This document shows positions 8,881 to 17,600 of a DNA stretch of 64,000 bases, piece after piece. Source of the DNA: Anaerotignum faecicola. Lineage in GTDB: Bacteria; Bacillota; Clostridia; Lachnospirales; Anaerotignaceae. The stretch spans positions 620,001 to 684,000 of the forward strand of contig NZ_BHVZ01000001.1 in assembly GCF_003865035.1 (NCBI RefSeq), written 5' to 3'. Made by a program: the position numbers and the translations under genes. Every line of letters begins with the position of its first letter. Positions within the stretch are counted from its first letter, which is position 1. The notes under the pieces are model-generated. The model ran no database searches. It worked only from the letters and a program-made list of their open reading frames with translations, and was not told the DNA's origin.

Positions 8881-10776
8881 TTATTCTGTTTTATTTTCTT
8901 TTGGCGGCTTCAGGTCTTTTTTCCGCTTGAACAAAATCAGAACCACCACACCGACTACAAACACGCCGCCGCAGACGGCAATCGTCGGCAGGCAATCCGA
9001 AAGGCGCACGCTTTTATTATCCTGTCCGGGCATACCGGGAGGATTCTTTTCGCCGCCGCCGAAATCGGGTGGACTGCCCTGCTGTCCGTTTTGCTGTCCA
9101 CTCTGCTGTCCAGTCTGCTGTCCACTCCGCTCATTTTCGTCCATCTGTCCACCCTGCTGTCCACCGTTTTGGTCAGGGGGTGCCGGGCGGTCATTCTGCT
9201 GTGCATTTTGCTGTGCATCCGCTGTCTGCTCCGTTCGGCTTGGCATATCGGGCTTTTCGCCATTAAAATCAGACTGTTTCCCGCCACCAAAGCCGCCGCC
9301 CTGCATGCTGCTTGTGTTGAAGGTTGGCTCACCGCCGTTTAGCTGATTTTCAATGCTTTCCGCCATATTCACCGCATAGTAAGCCAGAGAATATTGGTCG
9401 GTCGGGTCGGTGGAGCAGGCCTGCTCGAATTCCTCATAGGTGCAGAAGGCAGTCGGGTCATTCTGCACATAGGGCGCAATCAGGTCATGTATTTTCGTTA
9501 CCAGCTCAGTCATGTATTCCTGCGTGAAATATTTCTCCGCAATCTCCTTCAGATAGCCCTCGTACATGGAACGATAGGTTTCATTTTCCAGAAGGGTTGT
9601 CACCAAGGGCTTCTCGTCGCTGCCCATGGAGGGCATGCCCTGCGGCTGCTTGCCGCCGCTTGGCTGACCGCCGCCCTGCATATCGGCGTTATCGGGTGGC
9701 TGTGGCTGATTATTTGCATCCGCCTGCGCTTCGGTGCTTTCTGCGGCATTGGTTACGGCATCATTATCCTGCGTATCCTTCCTCTTATCTCCGCCGCCGA
9801 AACCGCCCATGCTCTGGCTGGTCGGCTCATAGATATCCACCTCGCCGCCGCCAAAGCCGCCGAAGGCAAGGTTCATATCCCAAGGGATAACGGTGAAATA
9901 GCCGTCCTCCTCATAGAGATAATAGTTATGCGTGGTATTGCCGAGGTAGCTGTCAAAGTTCGCCAGTGCCACATTCGCCGCAATATATTTCAGCGCCGAT
10001 TCCACATCCAGCAAATCCTCCAGATTCTCGCCATCCTCAAGCGCCTTCATCAAAGCGATGATTTCCTTGCCGTCAGAGGTATCCTCGTTTGTTTTCAGGT
10101 TCAGTCCTGTGTAGGAGGAAATATCATCCCCGTCATAAACCAGATCCGCACCTGTGCCATCCTGTCCTTCGGGCTTATAAAGGTCGCCCGTTGCATCATC
10201 AAAATGGGTCTCAAGGAAGGTTTCATCTATTGCCTCCACTGCCAGATACAGCCCCCATTCCTCACCGTTGACGGTAATGTTGCTGTAGCCGCATTGGGGG
10301 ACATCCAATCCAAGCTCGCCCATGATTTTATAGGAAATATATTCGCGCATGCTGCTGTTGTCGGAATAGTTGTTATTCAGACAAAGCTTTTTCAAGCCGT
10401 AATAATTGCTGTTATCGTCATAATAATCAAAATCTATTTTAAAGCTGTAGCGGTCGGAATCAGAGCTTGCCACGGAGGTCAGGCTGTTGTTGCCCTTCGT
10501 GCGGATTGCCACATTTCCGACCGTTTCGCCGTTAATCGTAATATTCGCTTTATGGTATTCCTCCTCCAACGGGTTTTCCAGCATATCCTGCCAGTCCGCC
10601 TCGTCAATTTCAATGTTGATTTCATTTACCGTATCATCCTGAAAGATATGCTCCGCGTAGGTATATTGGCTGTCCGCCGAATCTGCCCTGCCGACGGCGC
10701 AATACGCCGCCACACAGAACACAACCACCAGCAGCCCCGAAAGCAGAACTGCTTTATATTTTTTTAATACATGCAA
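8881..10776 (-). CDS. CotH kinase family protein, membrane-anchored
   Basis: About 631 aa. An N-terminal hydrophobic segment (residues 8-28) suggests a signal anchor. The CotH kinase core covers about 40-330 and ends with IPWDMNLAFGG, the metal-binding Asp motif. A long Gly/Gln/Asn/Pro-rich linker follows, then a C-terminal helix (about 595-615) with a KRKK stop-transfer. CotH proteins are atypical kinases that phosphorylate spore coat or surface proteins. An ATG at 10794 overlaps the upstream stop but has no ribosome site. AAGGAGG lies inside those first codons, seven bases before an in-frame TTG at 10776, so TTG is preferred. Last gene of the VTC-DUF4956-CotH operon. Confidence 0.88.
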   Translation of the reverse strand: MHVLKKYKAVLLSGLLVVVFCVAAYCAVGRADSADSQYTYAEHIFQDDTVNEINIEIDEADWQDMLENPLEEEYHKANITINGETVGNVAIRTKGNNSLTSVASSDSDRYSFKIDFDYYDDNSNYYGLKKLCLNNNYSDNSSMREYISYKIMGELGLDVPQCGYSNITVNGEEWGLYLAVEAIDETFLETHFDDATGDLYKPEGQDGTGADLVYDGDDISSYTGLNLKTNEDTSDGKEIIALMKALEDGENLEDLLDVESALKYIAANVALANFDSYLGNTTHNYYLYEEDGYFTVIPWDMNLAFGGFGGGEVDIYEPTSQSMGGFGGGDKRKDTQDNDAVTNAAESTEAQADANNQPQPPDNADMQGGGQPSGGKQPQGMPSMGSDEKPLVTTLLENETYRSMYEGYLKEIAEKYFTQEYMTELVTKIHDLIAPYVQNDPTAFCTYEEFEQACSTDPTDQYSLAYYAVNMAESIENQLNGGEPTFNTSSMQGGGFGGGKQSDFNGEKPDMPSRTEQTADAQQNAQQNDRPAPPDQNGGQQGGQMDENERSGQQTGQQSGQQNGQQGSPPDFGGGEKNPPGMPGQDNKSVRLSDCLPTIAVCGGVFVVGVVVLILFKRKKDLKPPKENKTE

Positions 10777-10793
10777 AGGAGTTCCTCCTTCCA

Positions 10794-11468
10794 TTATGCC
10801 GCATAATTCCCGTCATAGCTTACCATGACTGCGGATTCTACGCCCTGCATGCCGCTGATTCTATTGACAAATGCACTGTCGTTATCCTTGGGGCGGATTT
10901 CATAAATCACTTCTGTGCCTGCCTCGCCGGTAACGGTTTTGGATTTCAGCTGCATTTTCTTCACCTCGCTCCTGATATAGCCTTCTATCTTCTGTTCCAG
11001 TTCCCCATCCATCAGGCGCACGATAATCAGATAAGGGTTATCCTTCTGCTGATGATTTGCAAAAACAAGCAGGAAGATGCCCAGAATGGGACAGCCCAGC
11101 AGTGCCAGAGGCAGCAGGCTTGCGCCGCAGAGAATACCCTCCGCGATTGCCCAGAAAAGGAACACCAAATCCATCGGATCTTTCACCGCAGTACGGAAAC
11201 GCACGATAGACAGCGCGCCAACCATACCCAGAGACAATACCACATTGCTTGTGACACCACAGATGACCAGTGTGGTTACCATCAGAATCGCCACAAGGGA
11301 AACATTAAAGCTGCGGCTATACAGCACACCGCTGTAGGTTTTCTGATATACATAGAAGATAAACAGCCCGATTACGAACGCTGCCCCAAGGCAAAGCGCC
11401 GTATCCAGAAGGGAAAAGCTACTGAAGCTATCCAGAAAGCTGCTCTTAAAAACGTCATTAAATGTCAT
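10794..11468 (-). CDS. DUF4956 domain-containing membrane protein
   Basis: A 224-aa protein with about four N-terminal membrane segments, including the conserved loop GMVGALSIVRFRTAVKDPMD, and a soluble C-terminal domain of about 85 residues (from YLIIVRLMDGELEQ). This matches DUF4956, whose function is not established. The open frame starts 12 bases upstream at 11480, but AAAGGATGAG is properly spaced only for the ATG at 11468. It is downstream of the VTC-domain gene by 21 bases, and its stop touches the CotH frame. Conserved neighbours make a shared envelope or phosphate-polymer role plausible. Confidence 0.85.
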   Translation of the reverse strand: MTFNDVFKSSFLDSFSSFSLLDTALCLGAAFVIGLFIFYVYQKTYSGVLYSRSFNVSLVAILMVTTLVICGVTSNVVLSLGMVGALSIVRFRTAVKDPMDLVFLFWAIAEGILCGASLLPLALLGCPILGIFLLVFANHQQKDNPYLIIVRLMDGELEQKIEGYIRSEVKKMQLKSKTVTGEAGTEVIYEIRPKDNDSAFVNRISGMQGVESAVMVSYDGNYAA

Positions 11469-11489
11469 TGAAATTCTCATCCTTTCTTA

Positions 11490-12173
11490 TTATCCGTTTA
11501 AGCTGCAGGCGGCAAATTTGGAAAACGCCTGCTCTCTGTTTTTCGTTGTCAAAATCGTTCTGCTTACCACATCCGGCAGAAAATCGTCATATTTTACCTC
11601 CATAATGCACCTGCCGTCCCGCAGCACAGGAACCGTCGGCGCATCCTTTCGGAAAAATGCCCTGATGTCCTTGCAGGAGCAAATATCTCTGTCGAAGGTA
11701 ATGCGCACATTGCCGGGCGCGTAGGTAAACGGCTCTCGGCAATAATCCACAATCACCGACGGGCGGAATAGCTCCAGCTTCATTTTCAGAAACAGTTCAC
11801 GCACCAGAGGGCGTTCGTCCTCCTCCATCCATGCGGTGTTGCCGTCAATGATTTTCTGCACCTCCTCCGCCGTTAAGCGGCATTGGTATTTATGCCCAAC
11901 GGCATAGCGTTTGCTTTTCTTCTCCAAACGGATAAACGCTGTATCAAAATCATAATAACGAATCCGAAATTTATCACGGACAGCCGTCCCCGAAAGCTTT
12001 TCCTTCAGCACCTTTTCATACAGATTATCAAAATAAAGCGAGCGAATCAGATATTCCCTGCCACCCTTGAGATTTTTATCCCTCTGCATAAAGGAGGACA
12101 GCCTTCTTGCGGTTACGATGCTCTCGCCCTCTGTTACGGTATACTTCAATTCCTTTCTCCATTTTTCTTCCAT
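11490..12173 (-). CDS. VTC domain protein (polyphosphate polymerase fold)
   Basis: A 227-aa stand-alone VTC domain. The motifs RKELKY at the start, REYLIRSLYFDN, KFRIRYYD, RLEKKSK and the late IMEVKYDD provide the basic and acidic tunnel residues of triphosphate-tunnel enzymes. In yeast this fold makes polyphosphate from ATP; bacterial copies next to CotH and DUF4956 are poorly studied. The frame opens at 12194, but GAGAGGTG is spaced for the ATG at 12173, which gives the family-typical MEEKWRKELKY start. First gene of the three-gene operon. Confidence 0.85.
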   Translation of the reverse strand: MEEKWRKELKYTVTEGESIVTARRLSSFMQRDKNLKGGREYLIRSLYFDNLYEKVLKEKLSGTAVRDKFRIRYYDFDTAFIRLEKKSKRYAVGHKYQCRLTAEEVQKIIDGNTAWMEEDERPLVRELFLKMKLELFRPSVIVDYCREPFTYAPGNVRITFDRDICSCKDIRAFFRKDAPTVPVLRDGRCIMEVKYDDFLPDVVSRTILTTKNREQAFSKFAACSLNG

Positions 12174-12283
12174 AAAAATGCACCTCTCTCTCATTCGTGT
12201 TTTAGTATACGGGATAGAAATTAGGGGGTACTTAGCCTTTTGTTAAAGCCATGTGAAAGAAGGATTAGAAAACCATTAGGGCA

Positions 12284-12320
12284 ATAAAAAAAGAGCCTGC
12301 CTTTTTAAAAAGCAGACTCT
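12284..12320 (-). terminator. Terminator of the EFR1 ferredoxin gene
   Basis: AGAGCCTGC and GCAGACTCT form a 9-bp stem with one mismatch and an A/T loop. On the minus strand a run of eight T follows. It lies just past an isolated 24-base hairpin related to the repeat family. Confidence 0.75.
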
Positions 12321-12328
12321 GTCCTCCC

Positions 12329-12352
12329 AAGTCAAAATCCTGATTTTGACTT
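12329..12352 (-). repeat. Isolated hairpin of the repeat family
   Basis: AAGTCAAAATC and GATTTTGACTT form an 11-bp perfect inverted repeat with a 2-base centre. It equals the penultimate hairpin of the 210-bp repeat except for a compensated G-C to A-T change, but none of the rest of the element is present. The TAA stop of the ferredoxin gene lies at its start. Confidence 0.75.
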
Positions 12353-13172
12353 AAATAAACCATTCCGGCTCTGCGCGTCTTTCATAAAGCTCTTCCAGCT
12401 CCTCCTTATGGTAGATATAGCCGGGATCATCAAAATATCTTGCCCCCACGGGACATTTCTTTACGCAGGCACAGCATTTGATGCAGATGCCGATATATTC
12501 TCTGATATTTTCTCTGCTGATGGAACCCATGGGGCAAACCTCCGCACAATGCCCACAGCCGACACAGGCATCACTTACCTTCGGCTTTACCTTGCGAATA
12601 TCGATATGCGCGCCATGTCTGTCCTGCGGCTTGAAATAGGGACGAATGGGGTCGCACCCCTTCACAGACGCAGGAGCCGTATATTCCCAGCCGCTTGTCA
12701 GCTTTTCCGCGATTTTTGCGCCAAATTCCTGCATGCTTGCCAAATCCTTTGCATCGGGTCTGCCTGCCGCAAGGGTTTTGGAAAAGGAATGCTCGCTCAC
12801 AAAAGCACCGCCTGCAACCGTCCGAAAGCCATCCTGCTCCAAAATATTTCTCAGCTCAATCAGCGCATCATCATAATTGCGGTTGCCGAAGGAAACCACG
12901 GGCACCGCATACGCACCGTTGCCCTTTACCTTCTCCGTCAGATAGGGAAGCAATACATTCGGCACACGCCCTGCAATGACAGGTGTGCCGCAGACAACCA
13001 AATCCCCTTCGCCGAAAACCGCATCCTTTTCTCTGCCCTGCGGCAGGGTAAAATCATAAATTTCCAAGGGCAAGTTCAATTTCTCGGCTACAACCTGCGC
13101 CGTTGTTTTCACTGCCTTTTCCGTTCCGCCTGTCGGGCTGAAATACATCGCCCATACTTTTTTCAACTCCAT
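12351..13172 (-). CDS. EFR1-family ferredoxin (flavodoxin-like plus 2x[4Fe-4S])
   Basis: 273 aa. The N-terminal half (about 1-160) is a flavodoxin-like fold with the FMN phosphate loop SPTGGTEKAV. The C-terminal part has two ferredoxin clusters, CVGCGHCAEVCP and CIKCCACVKKCP, enough for two [4Fe-4S] centres. This architecture is the EFR1 family of anaerobes, likely an electron carrier; the partner is unknown. The ATG at 13172 begins MELKKVWAMYFSPTGG. The TAA stop is also the first three bases of a hairpin shared with the repeat family. Monocistronic with its own terminator. Confidence 0.88.
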   Translation of the reverse strand: MELKKVWAMYFSPTGGTEKAVKTTAQVVAEKLNLPLEIYDFTLPQGREKDAVFGEGDLVVCGTPVIAGRVPNVLLPYLTEKVKGNGAYAVPVVSFGNRNYDDALIELRNILEQDGFRTVAGGAFVSEHSFSKTLAAGRPDAKDLASMQEFGAKIAEKLTSGWEYTAPASVKGCDPIRPYFKPQDRHGAHIDIRKVKPKVSDACVGCGHCAEVCPMGSISRENIREYIGICIKCCACVKKCPVGARYFDDPGYIYHKEELEELYERRAEPEWFI

Positions 13173-13307
13173 CTCTCATTTTCCTCCTTCACCCGAAAAA
13201 CAAAATATCTCTTTTGTTCATCATACCTTAGAAATGCCCTTTTTTCAACTATATTACAGCTTTCTCCTGCCATATCCTCACTGCTATGCAAAAAAATACA
13301 GATTTGA

Positions 13308-13336
13308 TTGCATTTTTTATTCCTCTGTGCTATGAT
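13308..13336 (+). promoter_or_regulatory. Promoter of the antitoxin RNA
   Basis: TTGCAT (13308-13313) and TATGAT (13331-13336) are separated by exactly 17 bases. The predicted start is near 13343. It points toward, and runs antisense to, the 3' region of the small toxin gene. Confidence 0.7.
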
Positions 13337-13342
13337 GACAGT

Positions 13343-13428
13343 AAGAAAGGATTACCGCTTTTGGAAGGGCGGTCAGTCCGATATAGTTGGGTTTGACCGT
13401 CTAACTTCTGTTAGGCGGTCGTTTTCTT
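13343..13428 (+). ncRNA. Putative type I antitoxin RNA
   Basis: A short transcription unit of about 85 bases with a consensus-like promoter before it and a strong terminator at its end: GACCGTCTAAC / GTTAGGCGGTC (13395-13420, 11-bp stem, loop TTCT) followed by GTTTTCTT. It has no coding frame. It lies antisense to the 3' untranslated region of the small hydrophobic toxin ORF on the minus strand, as in TxpA/RatA-type type I systems, where the RNA pairs with the toxin mRNA tail. Function is inferred from arrangement. Confidence 0.65.
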
Positions 13429-13429
13429 A

Positions 13430-13510
13430 TCAGTTCTTATGCAAAAAGCATAAGGTGATAATTCCGATGATTACTAAGCTATATTGAAACAAATCAGCAT
13501 ATGTAACCAT
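13430..13510 (-). CDS. Putative holin-like type I toxin peptide
   Basis: A 26-aa peptide starting MVTYADLF, with one membrane-spanning stretch (about residues 9-22) and a short basic tail ending HKN. This resembles the small 'putative holin-like toxin' peptides of Firmicutes. AAAGGGGGTG lies just upstream; an ATG at 13516 sits against it, so the ATG at 13510, with better spacing, is chosen. A promoter lies 60 bases upstream and an antisense RNA gene overlaps its tail. Such peptides depolarise membranes when unrepressed; that role is inferred here. Confidence 0.75.
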   Translation of the reverse strand: MVTYADLFQYSLVIIGIITLCFLHKN

Positions 13511-13568
13511 AGACATCACCCCCTTTGCAGAGAGTGACTGAACCGCCAAGCGATAATCCTCTGTTTTC

Positions 13569-13597
13569 AGCATAGCATAGTTTCCTTTTTTCGACAA
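13569..13597 (-). promoter_or_regulatory. Promoter of the toxin gene
   Basis: On the minus strand TTGTCG (13597-13592) and TATGCT (13574-13569) are 17 bases apart, giving a start near 13562 and a leader of about 50 bases. Confidence 0.6.
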
Positions 13598-13617
13598 CAG
13601 TTTTACATCCTCTGTAC

Positions 13618-13648
13618 AAAAAAAGATGCCCTGCTCTCGCAAGACATC
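13618..13648 (-). terminator. Terminator of the prsA-like gene and pth operon
   Basis: GATGTCTTGC and GCAGGGCATC pair over 10 bases with two G-U pairs and loop GAGA, followed on the minus strand by seven T. Confidence 0.8.
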
Positions 13649-13669
13649 CTTTCTCGTTTTTTATGATTT

Positions 13670-14644
13670 TCAGTGGAATTTTTCCAGAGTATCCCAGACA
13701 CTCTTAACCTTCTCCACCTTCTGCGCCTTCACCATTTCATCGATGCGCGCTTCGGCATATTCCGTCTGAATCTTATCCTTATAGCCGGTTTCTGCCTTTT
13801 CCTTCACTTCTTCCTCGGTCGGAACGGTTTTCTCCAGCGTTTTAATGATGAAATATTTACTCTCGTCCATCTTGATGGGGCCGACCACCTTGCCAACCTC
13901 AGGTGCTTCTGTCAGCCCGAAATTGGAAAGCATATAGCTTTGATACATGGTAGTTTCGCCGCTTTCCTCTCCGCTCTGCGCCTTAGGGTCAACGTCGTAT
14001 TCCTTGAACAAGGATGCAAAATCCTCGCCATCCTTGGCGCGCTTCGCGACCTCATTTGCCGTTTCCTCATCATCGACCAGAATGGTTGCTACCTTCAGTT
14101 CCGTATAGTCGGAGCGAATCTGATCCTTTTGCTCTGCGTAGTAATCTGCCATATCCGTTTCATCCACCGCACATTCCGATGCAATGGAATCATACACCAA
14201 GGAATACAAATAAGAGGCCTCCATCAAAGGCACAAGCTTTTCCTCATCTACCTCCATCTTCTTCAGCGCATCCGCATCCACTGTGGAGAGGAACTGCTTT
14301 GCCGCCGCTGCCGCTTCCTCCTTCTGGTCATCCGTCAGCGCAATATCATGCGCCGCAGCATATTCCTCCGCCGCAAGCACACTCTGCAATGTGCTGATGG
14401 TGCGCTCCTCCACCAGCTCATCCGCCGTCTGCCCATCAAAATCCAGATTCCAGACATCCTCTCCCGCCGCAGAAACAAAGCTCTGCGTTGTGGTATAAAG
14501 GTAAACCATATATTCATATTTCGTAATATCGTGATTGTCAATTTTCAGCACAACCGTATCCGCTGTTCCGCCGCTGCCACAGGCTGTCAGCGCAAGCACC
14601 CCTGCCAGCAGAAGCCCAAGCAGACCTTTTCTTCTCTTTTTCAT
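13670..14644 (-). CDS. Foldase/peptidylprolyl isomerase lipoprotein, PrsA/SurA-like
   Basis: 324 aa. A lipoprotein signal peptide with lipobox LTAC puts the lipidated Cys at residue 22, so it is anchored on the outer face of the membrane. A SurA-N-like helical region (about 30-170) is followed by a parvulin-like region around 180-290 (YTELKVATILVDDEE, then a V/GPI segment), though the rotamase signature is weak. It would help secreted proteins fold. It lies 50 bases downstream of mfd in a pth-mfd-prsA order common in Clostridia, and an operon terminator follows. Confidence 0.85.
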   Translation of the reverse strand: MKKRRKGLLGLLLAGVLALTACGSGGTADTVVLKIDNHDITKYEYMVYLYTTTQSFVSAAGEDVWNLDFDGQTADELVEERTISTLQSVLAAEEYAAAHDIALTDDQKEEAAAAAKQFLSTVDADALKKMEVDEEKLVPLMEASYLYSLVYDSIASECAVDETDMADYYAEQKDQIRSDYTELKVATILVDDEETANEVAKRAKDGEDFASLFKEYDVDPKAQSGEESGETTMYQSYMLSNFGLTEAPEVGKVVGPIKMDESKYFIIKTLEKTVPTEEEVKEKAETGYKDKIQTEYAEARIDEMVKAQKVEKVKSVWDTLEKFH

Positions 14645-14697
14645 TCTGCACCCTCTCTCCGCATAGATATTGGTTTTTTTATTATACAGATATTCTC

Positions 14698-17600
14698 TCA
14701 GTCTTTCAATGCCTCAAAGCATTTTTTAATCAGTTCGAGCGGTTTTTCTCCCTCTCCCCTTGCCGGCTTGATGGTAAGGTATGGATTTGCGCCCGCGGTA
14801 AAGAGATATTTGCCCTTTTCCTTTGCAAGCAGCTGCATCAGCTTCTGTGGGTCAATATTAGGCTGCGGCTGAAATTCCAGAAGAAGATTCCCATGCTTCT
14901 GGCTGATGGCGCGAATCCCCATCTCATGTGCCTCTGCCTTCACAAGAACCACCTCCAGCAGAAGCTGTACGCTCTTTGGCAAATCGCCATAGCGGTCTTC
15001 GAGCTCCTCCTGCATGTCGTAATATTCCTCCATGGTGCGGATGCCTGCGATTTTTTTATACAGCTCCATCCGCTGCTCCTGATTCTTAATATAAAAATCA
15101 GGGATAAAGGCACTGATATTCAAATCAATCGAGGTTTCAAATTTTTCCTCCTTCGGTGCATCTCCCTTGAGGTTCTGCACCTCCTCCTCAAGCAGGCGGC
15201 AATACATATCATACCCGACTGCCTCCATGTGTCCATGCTGCTCCGCACCAAGAAGATTGCCTGCACCGCGGATTTCCAAATCACGCATGGCAATCTTAAA
15301 GCCCGATCCAAATTCCGTAAATTCACGAATGGTCTGCAAACGTTTTTCCGCCGCCTCGCGCAGCATTTTATCCCGCTTATACATCAGATACGCATACGCA
15401 ATGCGATTGCTTCTGCCCACGCGTCCGCGCAGCTGATACAGCTGAGAAAGCCCCATGCGGTCGGCATCCTGAATGATGATGGTATTCGCATTGGAAATAT
15501 CCATCCCCGTTTCGATAATCGTTGTGCAGACCAGAACATCAATCTCGCCGCTGATGAAATCACCCATAATGCGTTCCAGCTCTCGCTCCGACATCTGCCC
15601 ATGCGCGTAGGTCACATTTGCATCCGGCACAAGCCTCTGCACACGGAAGGCCTCCTCACTGATGGATTCTACACGATTATAGAGATAATAAACCTGTCCG
15701 CCGCGGCTGATTTCCCTGTGAATGGCTTCACGAATAAATTCGGGATTATTTTCCATCACATAGGTCTGAACGGGATGCCTTTCCTGCGGCGGCTCCTCCA
15801 AAAGGCTCATATCGCGAATCCCCGCAAGGCTCATGTGAAGCGTTCTGGGAATAGGGGTTGCGGAAAGCGTCAGCACATCCACGTTTTCTTTGAGCGCCTT
15901 CAGCTTTTCCTTATGCGCCACGCCGAAGCGCTGCTCCTCATCCACGATAATCAGCCCCAAATTCTTGAACTTGACATCCTTTGAGAGAATCCGATGCGTC
16001 CCAATCAAAATTTCAGAATAGCCCTTTTCGATATTCTGCAAACTCTCCTTCTGCTGCTTCGGCGTACGGAAACGGGAGAGCAGCTCGATATGCACGGGGT
16101 AGCCCGTCATTCTCTGGGTAAAGGTATTGTAATGCTGCTGTGCCAAAATGGTGGTCGGAACTAAGAATGCGACCTGCTTGCCCTCCTGTGCCGCCTTGAA
16201 TGCCGCACGAATGGCAACCTCCGTCTTGCCGTAGCCAACGTCCCCGCAAATCAGTCTGTCCATAACCTTGCTGCTTTCCATATCCTTTTTGACATCCTCA
16301 ATGGCGTTCAGCTGGTCATCCGTTTCCTCATAGGGGAAGCTTTCCTCAAATTCCTGCTGCCAGACGGTATCCGCACCATAGACAAAGCCCTGCGCCGCCG
16401 CACGCTTTGCATAAAGCGCAACCAGATCCTCCGCCATAATCTGCACAGCCTTTCGCGCCTTCGCCTTTGCCTTTGCCCAGTCCTGTCCGCCAAGCTTATT
16501 CAGCTTGGGTGCGGCAGAGCCTGTACCGATATATTTCTGTACCATATCCATCTGGTTGACAGGTACAAAGAGACTGCCGCCATCCCGATAGGAAATCTTC
16601 ATATAATCCTTCTGCACGCCCTCGACAGAGATTTTTTCCAGACCGCGAAATACGCCAATCCCATGGTTATCATGTACAACATAATCCCCGATATGCAAAT
16701 CGGTAAAGCTTTCGATTGCCGCGCCGTTTTTCCTGCGCTTCTTTCGTTTTTTCTTTTCCTTGCCGCCGAATAATTCGCTGTCGCAGAACACGGCAAAATC
16801 AATATAATCATACCGAAAGCCCTTAGAAAGCGTGCCGCGTGCCACCCAGACGGCACCCTTCGGCACCTCCTTTTCCAGAGAATCGATATAAACGGCTTCC
16901 AGACCCATTTCCTGCAATTCCTTTGCCATACGCTGTGCCCTTGTACCGCTGCCGGCAAGAATCAGCGTGCGGAAATGGTTCTTTTTCAGATATTCCAGTT
17001 CCTCGCAGAAAAGGTCTGCGCGCTGCTGGAAGGAAGGCGTAGAGCGCACCGAAAGATTTACCATGGTTTTCGGATGGAAATCCACCGTCTTCCGGTTCAG
17101 CCCTGCAAGCAGAAGCTCCGCAAAGCCCTCCGCCTGCCGCAAAATTTCCGTATAATCATAGAGCATATTGCTCTGCCCTGGCAATAAATAGCCCTGCGCG
17201 ATACGCCCCTTCACACTCTCGCGGTATTCCTCCGTCAGAATATCCATGTGCTCACGGATGCGCTCAGGCTCATCGAACACAAGCAGGGTGTCCTCCCGCA
17301 AATAGGAAAGCAGGCTGACGGGATTTTCATAAAAATAATCGGCATACGCCCCGAGTGCAGGCAATGTTTTTTCCGCACGCAGGCGTTCCGCATCCTCGCC
17401 GATATGCTCCCGCAGACGCTCTGCATTTTCCGCTTCGCCCTTCTGCTCCAGATTTTTCAGTACCTTCCGATATTCCTGCTCGATGCGCTCCGCCGCAGAA
17501 ACTGCCTGCTCCTCGGTATAAACCATTTCCCGCAGGGGGAAGATGCTCGCCTCCTCCAGCTTTTCTACGGAACGCTGGCTTTGCGCATCCATGCTGCGGA

